Assembly: GCA_039809865.1 (NCBI GenBank)
Contig: JBDHVW010000020.1
Location: 1 to 64,000, forward strand
Direction of reading: 5' to 3'
DNA: 64,000 nucleotides
Source: QWHO01 sp039809865
Lineage (GTDB): Bacteria > Vulcanimicrobiota > Xenobia > Xenobiales > QWHO01
The notes below the pieces were generated by a model. That model worked only from the letters and a program-made list of their open reading frames with translations, had not been told where the DNA came from and did no database searches. Each line of letters starts with the position of its first letter. Positions within the stretch are counted from its first letter, which is position 1. Shown piece after piece: positions 33,877-42,363 of the stretch. Both the position numbers and the translations under genes were made by a program.

Positions 33877-33906
33877 CTGCCAGAGCGTCCGAAGACGCTC
33901 TGGCAG
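33877..33906 (-). terminator. Hairpin with C(UUCG)G tetraloop between two lipoprotein genes
   Basis: Perfect 13-bp arms (CTGCCAGAGCGTC and GACGCTCTGGCAG) flank CGAA, read as UUCG closed by C-G in the leftward transcript, an exceptionally stable tetraloop. It sits 6 nt past the stop of the 33913-37587 gene. There is no following U-run, so it may be an mRNA stabiliser or processing site rather than a classic terminator. Copy 2 of the 27-nt repeat lies within it. Confidence 0.6.
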
Positions 33907-33912
33907 GGAGCC

Positions 33913-36900
33913 TCAGCGCGCCAGGTAGCGCGCCGAAGTAAAGCCGCCGGTGGATTGCAGCGGGGTCGGGATGCCTGTCGTCTGGTCCAGACGGTAGGTC
34001 TGCACCGCGTTGGTCACCCCGAGCGCGATGATCGGGTCGCCGTTGGCGGGATCCACGAAGTCCGCCATCTGGCCGGAGCTGCCGGTCGCCAGGTTGACCG
34101 AGGTGAGATCGCCGTTGGGTTGCACCTCGAAGGTGCGCAGCGAGCCCGTGGAGGCGTAGAGACGGCCACCCAGCGGCAGGAAGTCGCCGGGAGAGACGTT
34201 GGGGAAGGCGGTGGCCTCGTTGGAGAGCGCTCCGGTGCCCGTATTGACATCGAACCGAGTGATGCTGCCCGGGCCGTTCTCGAAGTTGATGCCGACGTAG
34301 AGACGACCGGCCAGCAGAGCGACCGCGGGACAGGTCCGCGTGAAGCTCGGATCGACCGGAGCGGTCACGTTGGTCGCTCCCAGGAACGTGAGTACGGGCG
34401 GGTTGACAGCGCGGTTGAAGCTGTAGACCTGCACCTGGAGTTGCTCGACCTTGGGCAGGACGATCGGGTTTCCATTGCTGGAACCGGCCAGGAAGACCAG
34501 GTCGCTGCTTGGCCCTGACAACACCGTCATCGAGTCGCCATCGAACACGATGGCTCCAGGGGCCGTGGGGTTGATGGCGATGTCGGCCCGATTGAGCTGG
34601 GCCCCGGTGGCAGGGTCGACCTGCACGGCCGTCAACTGGTTGCCGCCGGCAGTGGGGTAGGCGTTGGCCGTGGCCACGAAGACCGTGTCCGAGCCATTGG
34701 TGGCGATGGGGGGCTCAGACGGGACGAACGAGGGGAACAGGTCCTGTCCACCCAGGCTGGTCAATTGGCCGGTGGTGGGGTCGATCTGGAACGTTTCCAG
34801 GCGATAGTTGTTGTTGGTGGTGTCGTTCTCGGCCCCGAAGACCGTGTTGCCGAGACGGGCGATGCCCGCCAGGCTGTTCTCGGTGGCGAAGGGCGAGCTG
34901 GCCACGGGCGCCAGCGCTCCGTCAGGACGCAGGTCGGCCACGGCGATGTTGTTGCCGACGCTCACCAGCAGTTTCCCGATAGAGGCGGCGTCCACCACGC
35001 TGATGTCGGCCGTCTGGGCGCCGATGACGCCCTGACCGGAGAGGTCCAGCCGGTAGATGCCGGGCTGGTCGATGGCGACGTTGAGGGTGGCCGTCGTGCC
35101 GCCCGCGGCGATGGTTGCGGAAGCCACCTGGACCCCGTTGAGGAAGGCGAGAACTTCCCGCGCCTCGCCCGTCGGCTGGGGCGTGCCCTGGCCGTCCTGC
35201 AGCTCGACCGCGATCGGGAAGGTCTGATTGGGAGCGACCGCGGTGGTCGGTTGCGACGTGATCACCAGCTGGTTGGGGCCGGTGACGGTGACGCGCGCGA
35301 GCGCGACCGCTCCGCCGTAAGTGGCGCTGTAATCGAAGGTGCCCGGGTAGAGCCCGGTTATCACTCCGGTTTTGGGATCGATAGAGATTCCAGCATTGGG
35401 CGGGACATTGAACGTGGCGATGCCCTGCTGGCTGATCTCATCGAACGTCCCGTCGGCGAAGGTGGCGAAGACCTCGAGAGCCTGCGTTTGCCCTTCGCCC
35501 AGGGTGGGGTCGTCAGGGATGATCTGAAGGGCCACGACTGGCTGCTGGTCGATGTTCAGGCGCGCCACGCCGGCCGCGCTCTCGAAGAGCGCGAGCACGA
35601 ATCCCTGGCCGCGGGCGACGCCCTGCACCAGTCCCGTGTTGGACACGGCCACGATGGCCGGGTCGTTGGTAACCCACTGCACGCTGTCGCGCAGCCTGCG
35701 GCGGGTGCCGTCAGTGAGCGTTACCAGCGCCTCGAGCTGGAGGGTCTGGCCGATGCCCAGCTGAGCCGGCGGGATGGGCGAGAGGGCCAGTCCGGCCGCG
35801 AACGGAGCGGTGATCTCCACCTCGCGCTCGGCCTTCAGGCCATTGAGAGTGGCGGTGATGGTCGTCTGGCCGGGCCGGTTCAAGACGAGGTGGCCGGGAC
35901 GGTCGAACGAGGCGACGTCGTTGTTGCTCGAGGTCCATTCGGCATTCACATGGAAAGGGGAGCCGGTCGTCGAGTTGAGGATCGCCGTCAGGTTGACGCT
36001 ACCCCACTCGAGTCGCCAGCTGTTGCCGTTGAACTCGGGGAAGAAGCCTTGCGGGTTGGCGTCGATCTCCAGGCTCAGAACGGGCTCGTCAATGACTTCG
36101 ACCGCGATGAAGCGGATGACGTCGACGCCGTTGTAGAAGCCGGTGATCTCCGTCTTGCCAGGCTGGGTGGCAGTCATGGTCGTGTAGGCCCCGGGATTGG
36201 GGTCGAAGCTGACGATTTGCTTGCCTCCGGTGATGAAGCCCCAGGTGATGGGGATCGGCCGGTTGAACGAAGCTCCGCCCGTGTCGGAGAGGTCGGCGAG
36301 CACGCTCAGGTTGATCGATTCCCCGACGCGCAGCCGGAGCGGCGTGGCTGGGGAGAGGCGCACGTTCGTCACGGAGCCGGCCAGCGGCTTCGGATCCGGG
36401 TCGAACAGGTCCAGAATGCGGCGCCGTTCGCCCCCGTCGATGTTGCGGCGCGCGGACGCCTGGGGATCCTGGTACTTCGTGTCCCACATGATGGGAATGA
36501 ACTCGTCGAAGACCTCCATGCGCGTTCCGGTTTCGCCCTTGTCGTTGACACCCGGACTCGTACGGCACCTGAATCCCATGAGTTGCATCTTGAAGTTGTT
36601 ACCGGTGAGCCTGCCGGGGCCAAGGAAACGGACACGGCTGGTGAGTGAGCAGATAGAGCCCGAGAAGTTCAACCGGGCTCCGGAGCGGTAGGTGGGACAG
36701 GTCACTTCCCAGGTGCGCTCGAAATCCGCCTGGGCGTCTTGAATATTGCCATTCATGTCGTATAGGGCTTCCACCTGGGCCATGTTGCCGTCGCTGGTGA
36801 ACTTGATGAGGGAGCGACCGCCGTCCAGTTGCCCGCTCAGATCGAGCCCCAGCTGCAGGTCTCCCAGGACGGGGAGCGGACCGATGTTCTTGAGGGGCAC

Positions 36901-37587
36901 GGTCACAGGATTCGTGAGGGCGAGGTTCGCCTCGAGGTTGCTGCTGGCCACGACTTCCATAACGATTTCACCTTTTACCCTGGCCACCGGGTTGATGGAG
37001 AACGTGCCGCTGCCGTTGGAAACCTGGATCTTCTTTTCAAAGGCGGCCTGCAGGTCGAGTTTCCCCGTCAAATAAGCGACCGCGCGGCCCCGCTGCAAGA
37101 CTGGAGTCTTCTCGTAGGTGAGCTGCACGCCCTGGCCGAGCTGGTCGGCCGTCACGCGGCTGGTGGGCGGCGCCTCGACGGTCAAGCCGGGCAGGTTGGG
37201 CACCATCCCGGCCAACACAGAAGGATTGATGACCTCCGTCTCCTGGATGTTGGCCGACAGGAAGACGTCGGTCAGACCGGGTTGGGCGGTGGTCACCACC
37301 TGGCCGTTGACGGCCACGACGGTGCGGGCGAAGGTCTGGTCGCCCTGGTTGACGATGAGGACGTCGCCGACGCTCACGCCGGAGAGGTCACCCGCCAGCG
37401 TGACGCTGGTGTCGGTGATTTCGAGCACGGTGACCGAGCCGTCCAGCACCTTCACGTTGGGCTGAAGCTGGAACTCGTTTACCGGCTGAGGGTTGATGGG
37501 GATTTGTCCGGCTGTTGCGGCCTGGTCGCCGCCGCCACAGCCCGTGAGCAGAGCGGCTAGGAAGAGTAGCAAGATGAGGAATGGCAA
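33913..37587 (-). CDS. Giant secreted lipoprotein with Ig-like (BIG2-type) domains and a C-terminal propeller
   Basis: A 1224-residue lipoprotein. TTG 37587 is chosen because GAAGGAG lies 10 nt upstream and the sequence at once gives a signal with lipobox LTGC (Cys17). After an N-terminal beta domain of about 400 residues come several bacterial Ig-like domains, e.g. LALSPIPPAQLGIGQTLQLE and VTNDPAIVAVSNTGLVQGVA, the BIG2 'P..A.V...G.V.G...G' signature. The last ~330 residues look like a lactonase-type beta-propeller (KLLVSVGNNIAVADLRPDGAL, LETFQIDPTTGQLTSLGG). Such proteins sit on cell surfaces and act in adhesion or binding. No catalytic residues were identified. Confidence 0.8.
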   Translation of the reverse strand: MPFLILLLFLAALLTGCGGGDQAATAGQIPINPQPVNEFQLQPNVKVLDGSVTVLEITDTSVTLAGDLSGVSVGDVLIVNQGDQTFARTVVAVNGQVVTTAQPGLTDVFLSANIQETEVINPSVLAGMVPNLPGLTVEAPPTSRVTADQLGQGVQLTYEKTPVLQRGRAVAYLTGKLDLQAAFEKKIQVSNGSGTFSINPVARVKGEIVMEVVASSNLEANLALTNPVTVPLKNIGPLPVLGDLQLGLDLSGQLDGGRSLIKFTSDGNMAQVEALYDMNGNIQDAQADFERTWEVTCPTYRSGARLNFSGSICSLTSRVRFLGPGRLTGNNFKMQLMGFRCRTSPGVNDKGETGTRMEVFDEFIPIMWDTKYQDPQASARRNIDGGERRRILDLFDPDPKPLAGSVTNVRLSPATPLRLRVGESINLSVLADLSDTGGASFNRPIPITWGFITGGKQIVSFDPNPGAYTTMTATQPGKTEITGFYNGVDVIRFIAVEVIDEPVLSLEIDANPQGFFPEFNGNSWRLEWGSVNLTAILNSTTGSPFHVNAEWTSSNNDVASFDRPGHLVLNRPGQTTITATLNGLKAEREVEITAPFAAGLALSPIPPAQLGIGQTLQLEALVTLTDGTRRRLRDSVQWVTNDPAIVAVSNTGLVQGVARGQGFVLALFESAAGVARLNIDQQPVVALQIIPDDPTLGEGQTQALEVFATFADGTFDEISQQGIATFNVPPNAGISIDPKTGVITGLYPGTFDYSATYGGAVALARVTVTGPNQLVITSQPTTAVAPNQTFPIAVELQDGQGTPQPTGEAREVLAFLNGVQVASATIAAGGTTATLNVAIDQPGIYRLDLSGQGVIGAQTADISVVDAASIGKLLVSVGNNIAVADLRPDGALAPVASSPFATENSLAGIARLGNTVFGAENDTTNNNYRLETFQIDPTTGQLTSLGGQDLFPSFVPSEPPIATNGSDTVFVATANAYPTAGGNQLTAVQVDPATGAQLNRADIAINPTAPGAIVFDGDSMTVLSGPSSDLVFLAGSSNGNPIVLPKVEQLQVQVYSFNRAVNPPVLTFLGATNVTAPVDPSFTRTCPAVALLAGRLYVGINFENGPGSITRFDVNTGTGALSNEATAFPNVSPGDFLPLGGRLYASTGSLRTFEVQPNGDLTSVNLATGSSGQMADFVDPANGDPIIALGVTNAVQTYRLDQTTGIPTPLQSTGGFTSARYLAR

Positions 37588-37701
37588 GAGTCAAAGGCTC
37601 CTTCTCGTCTAAGCCGCAGGGCAACGGCCTCGGAAAGAGCCCTTAGGAAGTCCTCAGGTTTGTCCTATGGCCAGGAGGCCATGACTCGAGCCGCCAGTTG
37701 G

Positions 37702-39258
37702 CTAGCCTTTCACGAACCTGGACTGCAATCCCTGACCCTCGGCCCGCACGCCGAAACGCTTGTTGGCGGCCAGGTGGCGGCAGATGTGGAAGACCGCCTC
37801 GGTATCGTCCGAGCCGACCTTCTTGGCGACCGCCTCGGCGTCGAGGGGGTCGGTCCCGAGCGCCTTCACGATCTCCTCCTGGAGCTTCAACACCGCCGCG
37901 GCGGCTTTCTTGCCCGCTTCCACGCCCGGTTGATGATAGGCGTTGATGTTGACCAGGTCGCCGTAGAAGCCGACGGCGCGCTCGTAGAGGGCGATCAGGG
38001 CGCCCACGGTGCGGGGCGAGACATCGGGGACGGTGATCAGGATCGACTCACGGCCCCCCTCGGTCAGCGCCTGGCGCGTGCCCTGCCACATCCCGCTCAG
38101 GTAATCGCCGGTGGTGGCGCCGGGGGAAACCTCGATCGAGTCGCCGGCACGGTCCTTCTCGACCACGATGAAGGTGGCGAAGAAGTTGTTCAGGCCGTCG
38201 CGCAGCTGCTGCACGTAGGCGTGCTGATCGGTCGACCCCTTGTTGCCGTAGACCGCGATACCCTGGTGGACCACCTGGCCATTCAGGTCGTCCTTTTTGC
38301 CCAGCGACTCCATCACGAGCTGCTGGAGGTAGCGCGAGAACAGCGACAGGCGGTCCTTATAAGGCAGGATGACCATGTCCTTGGCTCCCTTGCCGCCGGT
38401 GGCGCTGAACCAGGCCAGCGCCAGCAGGCCGCTCGGATTCCTTTGCAGCTCGGGCTCGCGGGTCAGCACGTCCATGGCGGCGGCACCGTCGAGCATGGCC
38501 TGGATGTCGATGCCCTGCAGCGCGGCGTCCAGGAGGCCGACCGCGCTCAGCTCGGAGGTGCGTCCGCCCACCCAGTCCCACATCGGGAAGCGCTCCAGCC
38601 ATCCCTCGCTGGCCGCCAGCTTGTCCAGCTTGCTGTCGGCGCCGGTAATGGCCACGGCCTGCTTCGCGAAATCGAGGCCGGCCTTCTTACACGCGGTCTG
38701 GGCCTCGATCATGCCGTTGAACGTCTCGGGCGTGCCGCCCGACTTGGAGATGACCACGATCAGCGTGGTGCTGAGCTTCTTGCCGATCGCGCGCAGGGTG
38801 CGGTCCATCCCGTCGGGGTCGGTGTTGTCGAAGAAGTGGACCTTCAGCCTGTCCTCGCCCGTGCCCAGCGCGTCGTGGACGAACATCGGCCCCAGGGCCG
38901 AGCCCCCGATGCCGATGCTGAGCACGTCCGTGAACCTCTTCTCCTCGTGCACTTTGGCCGCGAACTTCTTGATGCGCTCCAGGGTGAGCTCGATCTCGTC
39001 GCGGATCTCCCGGTTGGGAGCCAGTTGCGGGGCGCGCAGCCAGTAATGGCCCACCATCCGGTTCTCGTCGGGATTGGCGATGGCGCCGCCCTCGAGCGCC
39101 TTCATGTCGAGGACGGCCTTCTCCCAGGACGCCTTGATGCGGTCCAGGAACTCCTGGCTGAGGGAGGTGCGACTCACGTCCACCGCGATGTCCAGGCCGC
39201 TGTCATAGTAAAACAGCTGGCAGAAGCGTTCCCAACTGGTGCTGAGCGTGGTGTTCAT
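37702..39258 (-). CDS. pgi: Glucose-6-phosphate isomerase
   Basis: A 518-residue enzyme of glycolysis and gluconeogenesis that interconverts glucose-6-phosphate and fructose-6-phosphate in the cytoplasm. Family motifs in order: SIGIGGSALGP and SKSGGTPET (sugar-phosphate binding SIS fold), WDWVGGRTSELSAVG, and GNKGSTDQHAYVQQLRDG with the catalytic residues. Length and motifs fit the bacterial type that is shorter than the 550-residue E. coli form. GGAGGGA precedes ATG 39258 at good spacing. It follows the TPR gene on the same strand (39-nt gap). Confidence 0.93.
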   Translation of the reverse strand: MNTTLSTSWERFCQLFYYDSGLDIAVDVSRTSLSQEFLDRIKASWEKAVLDMKALEGGAIANPDENRMVGHYWLRAPQLAPNREIRDEIELTLERIKKFAAKVHEEKRFTDVLSIGIGGSALGPMFVHDALGTGEDRLKVHFFDNTDPDGMDRTLRAIGKKLSTTLIVVISKSGGTPETFNGMIEAQTACKKAGLDFAKQAVAITGADSKLDKLAASEGWLERFPMWDWVGGRTSELSAVGLLDAALQGIDIQAMLDGAAAMDVLTREPELQRNPSGLLALAWFSATGGKGAKDMVILPYKDRLSLFSRYLQQLVMESLGKKDDLNGQVVHQGIAVYGNKGSTDQHAYVQQLRDGLNNFFATFIVVEKDRAGDSIEVSPGATTGDYLSGMWQGTRQALTEGGRESILITVPDVSPRTVGALIALYERAVGFYGDLVNINAYHQPGVEAGKKAAAAVLKLQEEIVKALGTDPLDAEAVAKKVGSDDTEAVFHICRHLAANKRFGVRAEGQGLQSRFVKG

Positions 39259-39297
39259 GAGGTCCCTCCGCAGTTTCGGTGTCGCCGGAGGTTCGGT

Positions 39298-40938
39298 TCA
39301 GGTGGGCAGAGCGCCTTCCACTTCGGCGAGTCGGGTTTGCAGGGTCTGCTTCTGATCGGGACGATGGGCCAGGGCCAGGGCTTTCTGATAGGCTTCCCTG
39401 GCCTGCGGGAGCTGATTGCGTTTCTGACACAGGTCGCCCAGCGAGCTCCAGGCGGCGCAGTCGCGCGGGCTGCTCAGAACGGCCCGCTCCAGATAGGACT
39501 GCGCATCTTCCAGCCGGCCCCGGAAGGCCAGCAGGTTGCCGATGCCGGCCAGCAGCTCGGAATCGCTGGGATTGCGCTGCAGGCGGTTTTCGAACTCTTT
39601 CTGGGCTTCTTCCAGCAGCGGGTCGGCGTCTTGCAGGCGTCCCTGACGGGCCAGCAGGTAGCCCAGGGTGGCCCGCATCGCGGGGCCCGCCTCCCCGGCG
39701 CGCAGAGCCCGGCGGTACTCCGTCTCGGCGTCCTCCAATCGTCCCAGCCGGACGTAGGCTTCGGCCAGTCGGCTGCGGGCGGCCGGCCGGGTGTATTCGC
39801 CCAGGAAGCCCCCCTCGGTGCGGGCCACGGCCCGCTCGAGCCAGGAGACGCCCAGCGTGTCCTCGCCCTGTGCCTCGTAGAAGCTGGCCCAGGCCATCTG
39901 GACCAGGGGGTGGTCGGGGTTCTCCTCGGTCAGCCGCTCCAGGAGGTCGCGGGCGGCGCCGTAACGTTCCGAGGCCATCTCCAGCTCGAAGCGCGCCAGC
40001 ATCAGGCTCAGATAGCGGGGGTTCTGGCTGACCTGGCGCCCGGTCCGGTGCACCTGCTGGGCCGCTTCGACCATCACGCGCGCCAGCGATTGCTCGAGGC
40101 TCTGGTGGGCCTCGGTGTAGCGTCCTGCGCGGGTCTGGATCTCGCCCAGCGTTTGCAGGAAGAGGCCCGCCCAGGGCGGTGTCTGGCCGATGGCGTCGAG
40201 CAGGTAGCGCTCGGCCGCCTCGACGCCCTGCGTGCGCTCGAGCAGGCCGGCCACGGCCACCCGGCTGTAGGCGCCTTCGAGCGACTTGCGCTCGGCCTGG
40301 ATGGAGGCCTCCAGCGCCTGCACGGCCTCGTCCAGCTTGCCGCGCCGTGTGTGCACCTGGGCCAGCGAGCGCAGGAGGTGGGCGCGCAGCCGGGCCTGCG
40401 ACCGGCGGGACAGGTTGAAGCGCGTGCCGCCGAAGCGAGCGTCGAGCTGCTTGAGGGCGATGTCGTACTCCTGGCGAGCGCGCTCGAGATCGCCGGTCAG
40501 CTCGTAGAAGATGGCGCGTTGCTGGCCGTCGACCGGGTGAGGTCGGCGCGGCACGCTTTCCAGCAAAGCCTTGGCCTCTTCCACCTGGCCCTCCTGACGC
40601 AGCAGGTGCGCTTCGAGGCGGCGCAGCGCGATGAGACGCGGGCGGCGCTCGGCCACGGCCCGCGTGAGCTGCAACAGGGCTCTGCGCACGCGCTCGGGGG
40701 GCAGGGGAGAGACGAGCCGCACGTCCAGCGCGGCGCGATTCCAGATGGTGGTGAACTCCAGTCGTCGCGGGACCCAGGTGAGCAGTTTGTGGAAAGCCTT
40801 CTCGGCCTCTTCCAGATGGCCCTGAGCCAGACTTCTCTCGAGTTTGGCAAGCCACTGCAGGCTCAGCGTGTGCAACACGATCAGCGTGACCAGGACGGTG
40901 CTGAAAAAAGTGAGTCCGAATGCTCGGAAGAGGTCCAC
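39298..40938 (-). CDS. Membrane-anchored tetratricopeptide-repeat protein
   Basis: A 546-residue protein with one N-terminal membrane helix (AFGLTFFSTVLVTLIVLHTL) and then about ten TPR-like helical pairs covering the rest (e.g. GRLEDAETEYRRALRAG, GRLEDAQSYLERAVLSSP, NQLPQAREAYQKALALA). TPRs bind protein partners; the single anchor would hold the solenoid on one face of the inner membrane. The start is GTG 40938 with no clear Shine-Dalgarno. It is upstream of pgi and divergent from a tRNA cluster. Confidence 0.8.
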   Translation of the reverse strand: MDLFRAFGLTFFSTVLVTLIVLHTLSLQWLAKLERSLAQGHLEEAEKAFHKLLTWVPRRLEFTTIWNRAALDVRLVSPLPPERVRRALLQLTRAVAERRPRLIALRRLEAHLLRQEGQVEEAKALLESVPRRPHPVDGQQRAIFYELTGDLERARQEYDIALKQLDARFGGTRFNLSRRSQARLRAHLLRSLAQVHTRRGKLDEAVQALEASIQAERKSLEGAYSRVAVAGLLERTQGVEAAERYLLDAIGQTPPWAGLFLQTLGEIQTRAGRYTEAHQSLEQSLARVMVEAAQQVHRTGRQVSQNPRYLSLMLARFELEMASERYGAARDLLERLTEENPDHPLVQMAWASFYEAQGEDTLGVSWLERAVARTEGGFLGEYTRPAARSRLAEAYVRLGRLEDAETEYRRALRAGEAGPAMRATLGYLLARQGRLQDADPLLEEAQKEFENRLQRNPSDSELLAGIGNLLAFRGRLEDAQSYLERAVLSSPRDCAAWSSLGDLCQKRNQLPQAREAYQKALALAHRPDQKQTLQTRLAEVEGALPT

Positions 40939-40993
40939 GAAACGGAGTTCGACGCAATCGGTTTCGGCCCTGTGGATCTCGGTTGACAGGCCG

Positions 40994-41002
40994 TGCTATA
41001 GT
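40994..41002 (+). promoter_or_regulatory. Extended -10 promoter of the tRNA operon
   Basis: TGCTATAGT is a good extended -10, ending 11 nt before the first tRNA. TTGACA at 40983-40988 is only 8 nt away and cannot be its -35, so this promoter appears to work through the extended -10. Confidence 0.5.
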
Positions 41003-41013
41003 AAGCCCGTCCC

Positions 41014-41088
41014 GCGGAAGTAGCTCAGTGGTAGAGCATCGGCTTCCCAAGCCGAGGGTCGCGAGTTCGAGCCTCGTCTTCCGCTCCA
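41014..41088 (+). tRNA. tRNA-Gly (CCC anticodon)
   Basis: A complete cloverleaf: acceptor GCGGAAG pairs with CTTCCGC, D-arm GCTC-GAGC, anticodon stem TCGGC/GCCGA with loop TTCCCAA (anticodon CCC), and T-arm GCGAG-TTCGAGC-CTCGT (one mismatch or wobble). The CCA end is encoded. It reads GGG codons. Confidence 0.95.
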
Positions 41089-41095
41089 GGACCAT

Positions 41096-41169
41096 GGCGA
41101 TGTGGCCGAGGGGTTAGGCAGCGGTCTGCAAAACCGCGCACCGCAGTTCGACTCTGCGCGTCGCCTCCA
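41096..41169 (+). tRNA. tRNA-Cys (GCA anticodon)
   Basis: The acceptor stem GGCGATG pairs with CGTCGCC through one G-T wobble. Anticodon stem GCGGT/ACCGC closes loop CTGCAAA (anticodon GCA). T-loop TTCGACT is present and CCA is encoded. It lies 7 nt after tRNA-Gly. Confidence 0.95.
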
Positions 41170-41177
41170 TCATAGCC

Positions 41178-41254
<77 letters not shown>

Positions 41255-41258
41255 AACA

Positions 41259-41290
41259 GGTCCGTCTTGCAGGCGGGCCTTTTTTATTTT
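41259..41290 (+). terminator. Rho-independent terminator of the tRNA operon
   Basis: Stem GGTCCGTCT / AGGCGGGCC (9 pairs including two G-T) with loop TGC is followed by TTTTTTATTTT. It begins 5 nt after tRNA-Val. This is the only textbook intrinsic terminator recognised in the window. Confidence 0.85.
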
Positions 41291-41327
41291 GCCAGGAAAG
41301 CGCCCGGTGGGGAAGAAATCTGCCCCG

Positions 41328-42362
41328 ATGAACACCTTCGAAATCCTCTACCAGGTTTACCGCGCGCGCTATTCCTTGAGCAAAATTCAGGAGGGCATGG
41401 GCCAGGAGTACAAGCTGGCTCTCATCGGGGACGACAATCGGCCCGAGCTGGTGCGGCGGATGCTGGGCGGGGCGGCTCTGCTGGCGGGGGAGGAGACCAG
41501 GCCCGAAGAGGTTTTGCTGGTCAAGCTGCCGCTGAGCGAAGAGCACTATGACAGCTTGAAAGAGTGCAACTCGGCCATCGTCCACCTGGGCGAGCAGAAG
41601 CGCGACGACGCCGAGCTGCGGGCCATCGCCGAGAAGATCCCGCTGGGTGTGAATTGCCTGTGGGTGCGCGAGGGTCGCCGCGATGAGGAGAAGACCGTCA
41701 CACCGGAAGGGGCGGAGCCAGATACGACTCTCCCCACGGTGCATCTGCTGGATCCGTCCAAGGCTTCTCCGCAGCTGTGCCGGCTGGTGCTGAAGGCGTT
41801 CCCCGACCTGTCCATCCGGCTGGCGCGCGACTTCCCGCGGGTGCGTTTCGAGTGCGCCCGGCGCATGATGGCGCGCACCTCGGCCCGCAACGCTTTGCTG
41901 GCGGCGGCCTCCAGCGTGACCTCGTCGATTCCGGCCATCGGGTTCATCATCAGCGTTCTGGCGACGGCCGGCGAGACGCTGGTCATCACGGCCTCGCAGC
42001 TGCGGCTGTGCCTGCTGATGGCGGCGTTGTACGGCCGCTCGATCGACTTCTTCGATCGGGTAGGGGAGCTCTGGCCGGTGGTCGGCAGCGCCTTCGGTTG
42101 GCGCGCGCTGGCCCGCGAGCTGGTGGGCGTGGTGCCGGGCGCGGGCTGGGCCGCCAAGGCCGCCGTGGCTTACTCGGGCACCTGGGCGGTGGGCGAGGCG
42201 GCGCGCCTCTACTACGAGCAGGCTCACCCGGACCCGGCGCAGATCCGCAAGAAGGCCGACAAGGCGGCCATCGAGGCGGCCAAGGAGTTCGTCACCGAGA
42301 TGAAAGCCCACGACGAGGCCGAGGAGCCCCACGACCTGACGAGGCCCGAGCACGAGGAGTAG
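41328..42362 (+). CDS. DUF697-like membrane protein
   Basis: A 344-residue protein starting at ATG 41328 (MNTFEILYQVYRARY). The N-terminal ~130 residues read like a decayed GTPase fold: YKLALIGDDNRPELVRRML where a P-loop would be, then VLLVKLPLS and IVHLG, but no GKS/T. The C-terminal part has hydrophobic helices (NALLAAASSVTSSIPAIGFIISVLAT, LCLLMAALYGRSIDFFDR, VPGAGWAAKAAVAYSGTWAVGEAARLYYEQ) in the layout of DUF697/YcjF proteins. These accompany GTPases at the inner membrane. The next gene starts one base after the stop. Assignment to DUF697 is by pattern only. Confidence 0.65.
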   Translation: MNTFEILYQVYRARYSLSKIQEGMGQEYKLALIGDDNRPELVRRMLGGAALLAGEETRPEEVLLVKLPLSEEHYDSLKECNSAIVHLGEQKRDDAELRAIAEKIPLGVNCLWVREGRRDEEKTVTPEGAEPDTTLPTVHLLDPSKASPQLCRLVLKAFPDLSIRLARDFPRVRFECARRMMARTSARNALLAAASSVTSSIPAIGFIISVLATAGETLVITASQLRLCLLMAALYGRSIDFFDRVGELWPVVGSAFGWRALARELVGVVPGAGWAAKAAVAYSGTWAVGEAARLYYEQAHPDPAQIRKKADKAAIEAAKEFVTEMKAHDEAEEPHDLTRPEHEE

Positions 42363-42363
42363 G

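Noticed and set aside
34765..36648. A long + strand frame antisense to the giant lipoprotein
   Set aside because: Composition is that of a shadow frame (Val-Glu-Gly-Arg-rich, no motif); the opposite strand has a lipobox and Ig-like domains.
37660..40986. A 1108-codon + strand frame across pgi and the TPR gene
   Set aside because: Both genes on the other strand have clear family signatures; this frame is rich in His, Gln, Gly and Leu and has no domain.
40983..40988. TTGACA as the -35 of the tRNA promoter
   Set aside because: It lies only 8 nt from the TATAGT box, too close for sigma70; the extended -10 is sufficient.
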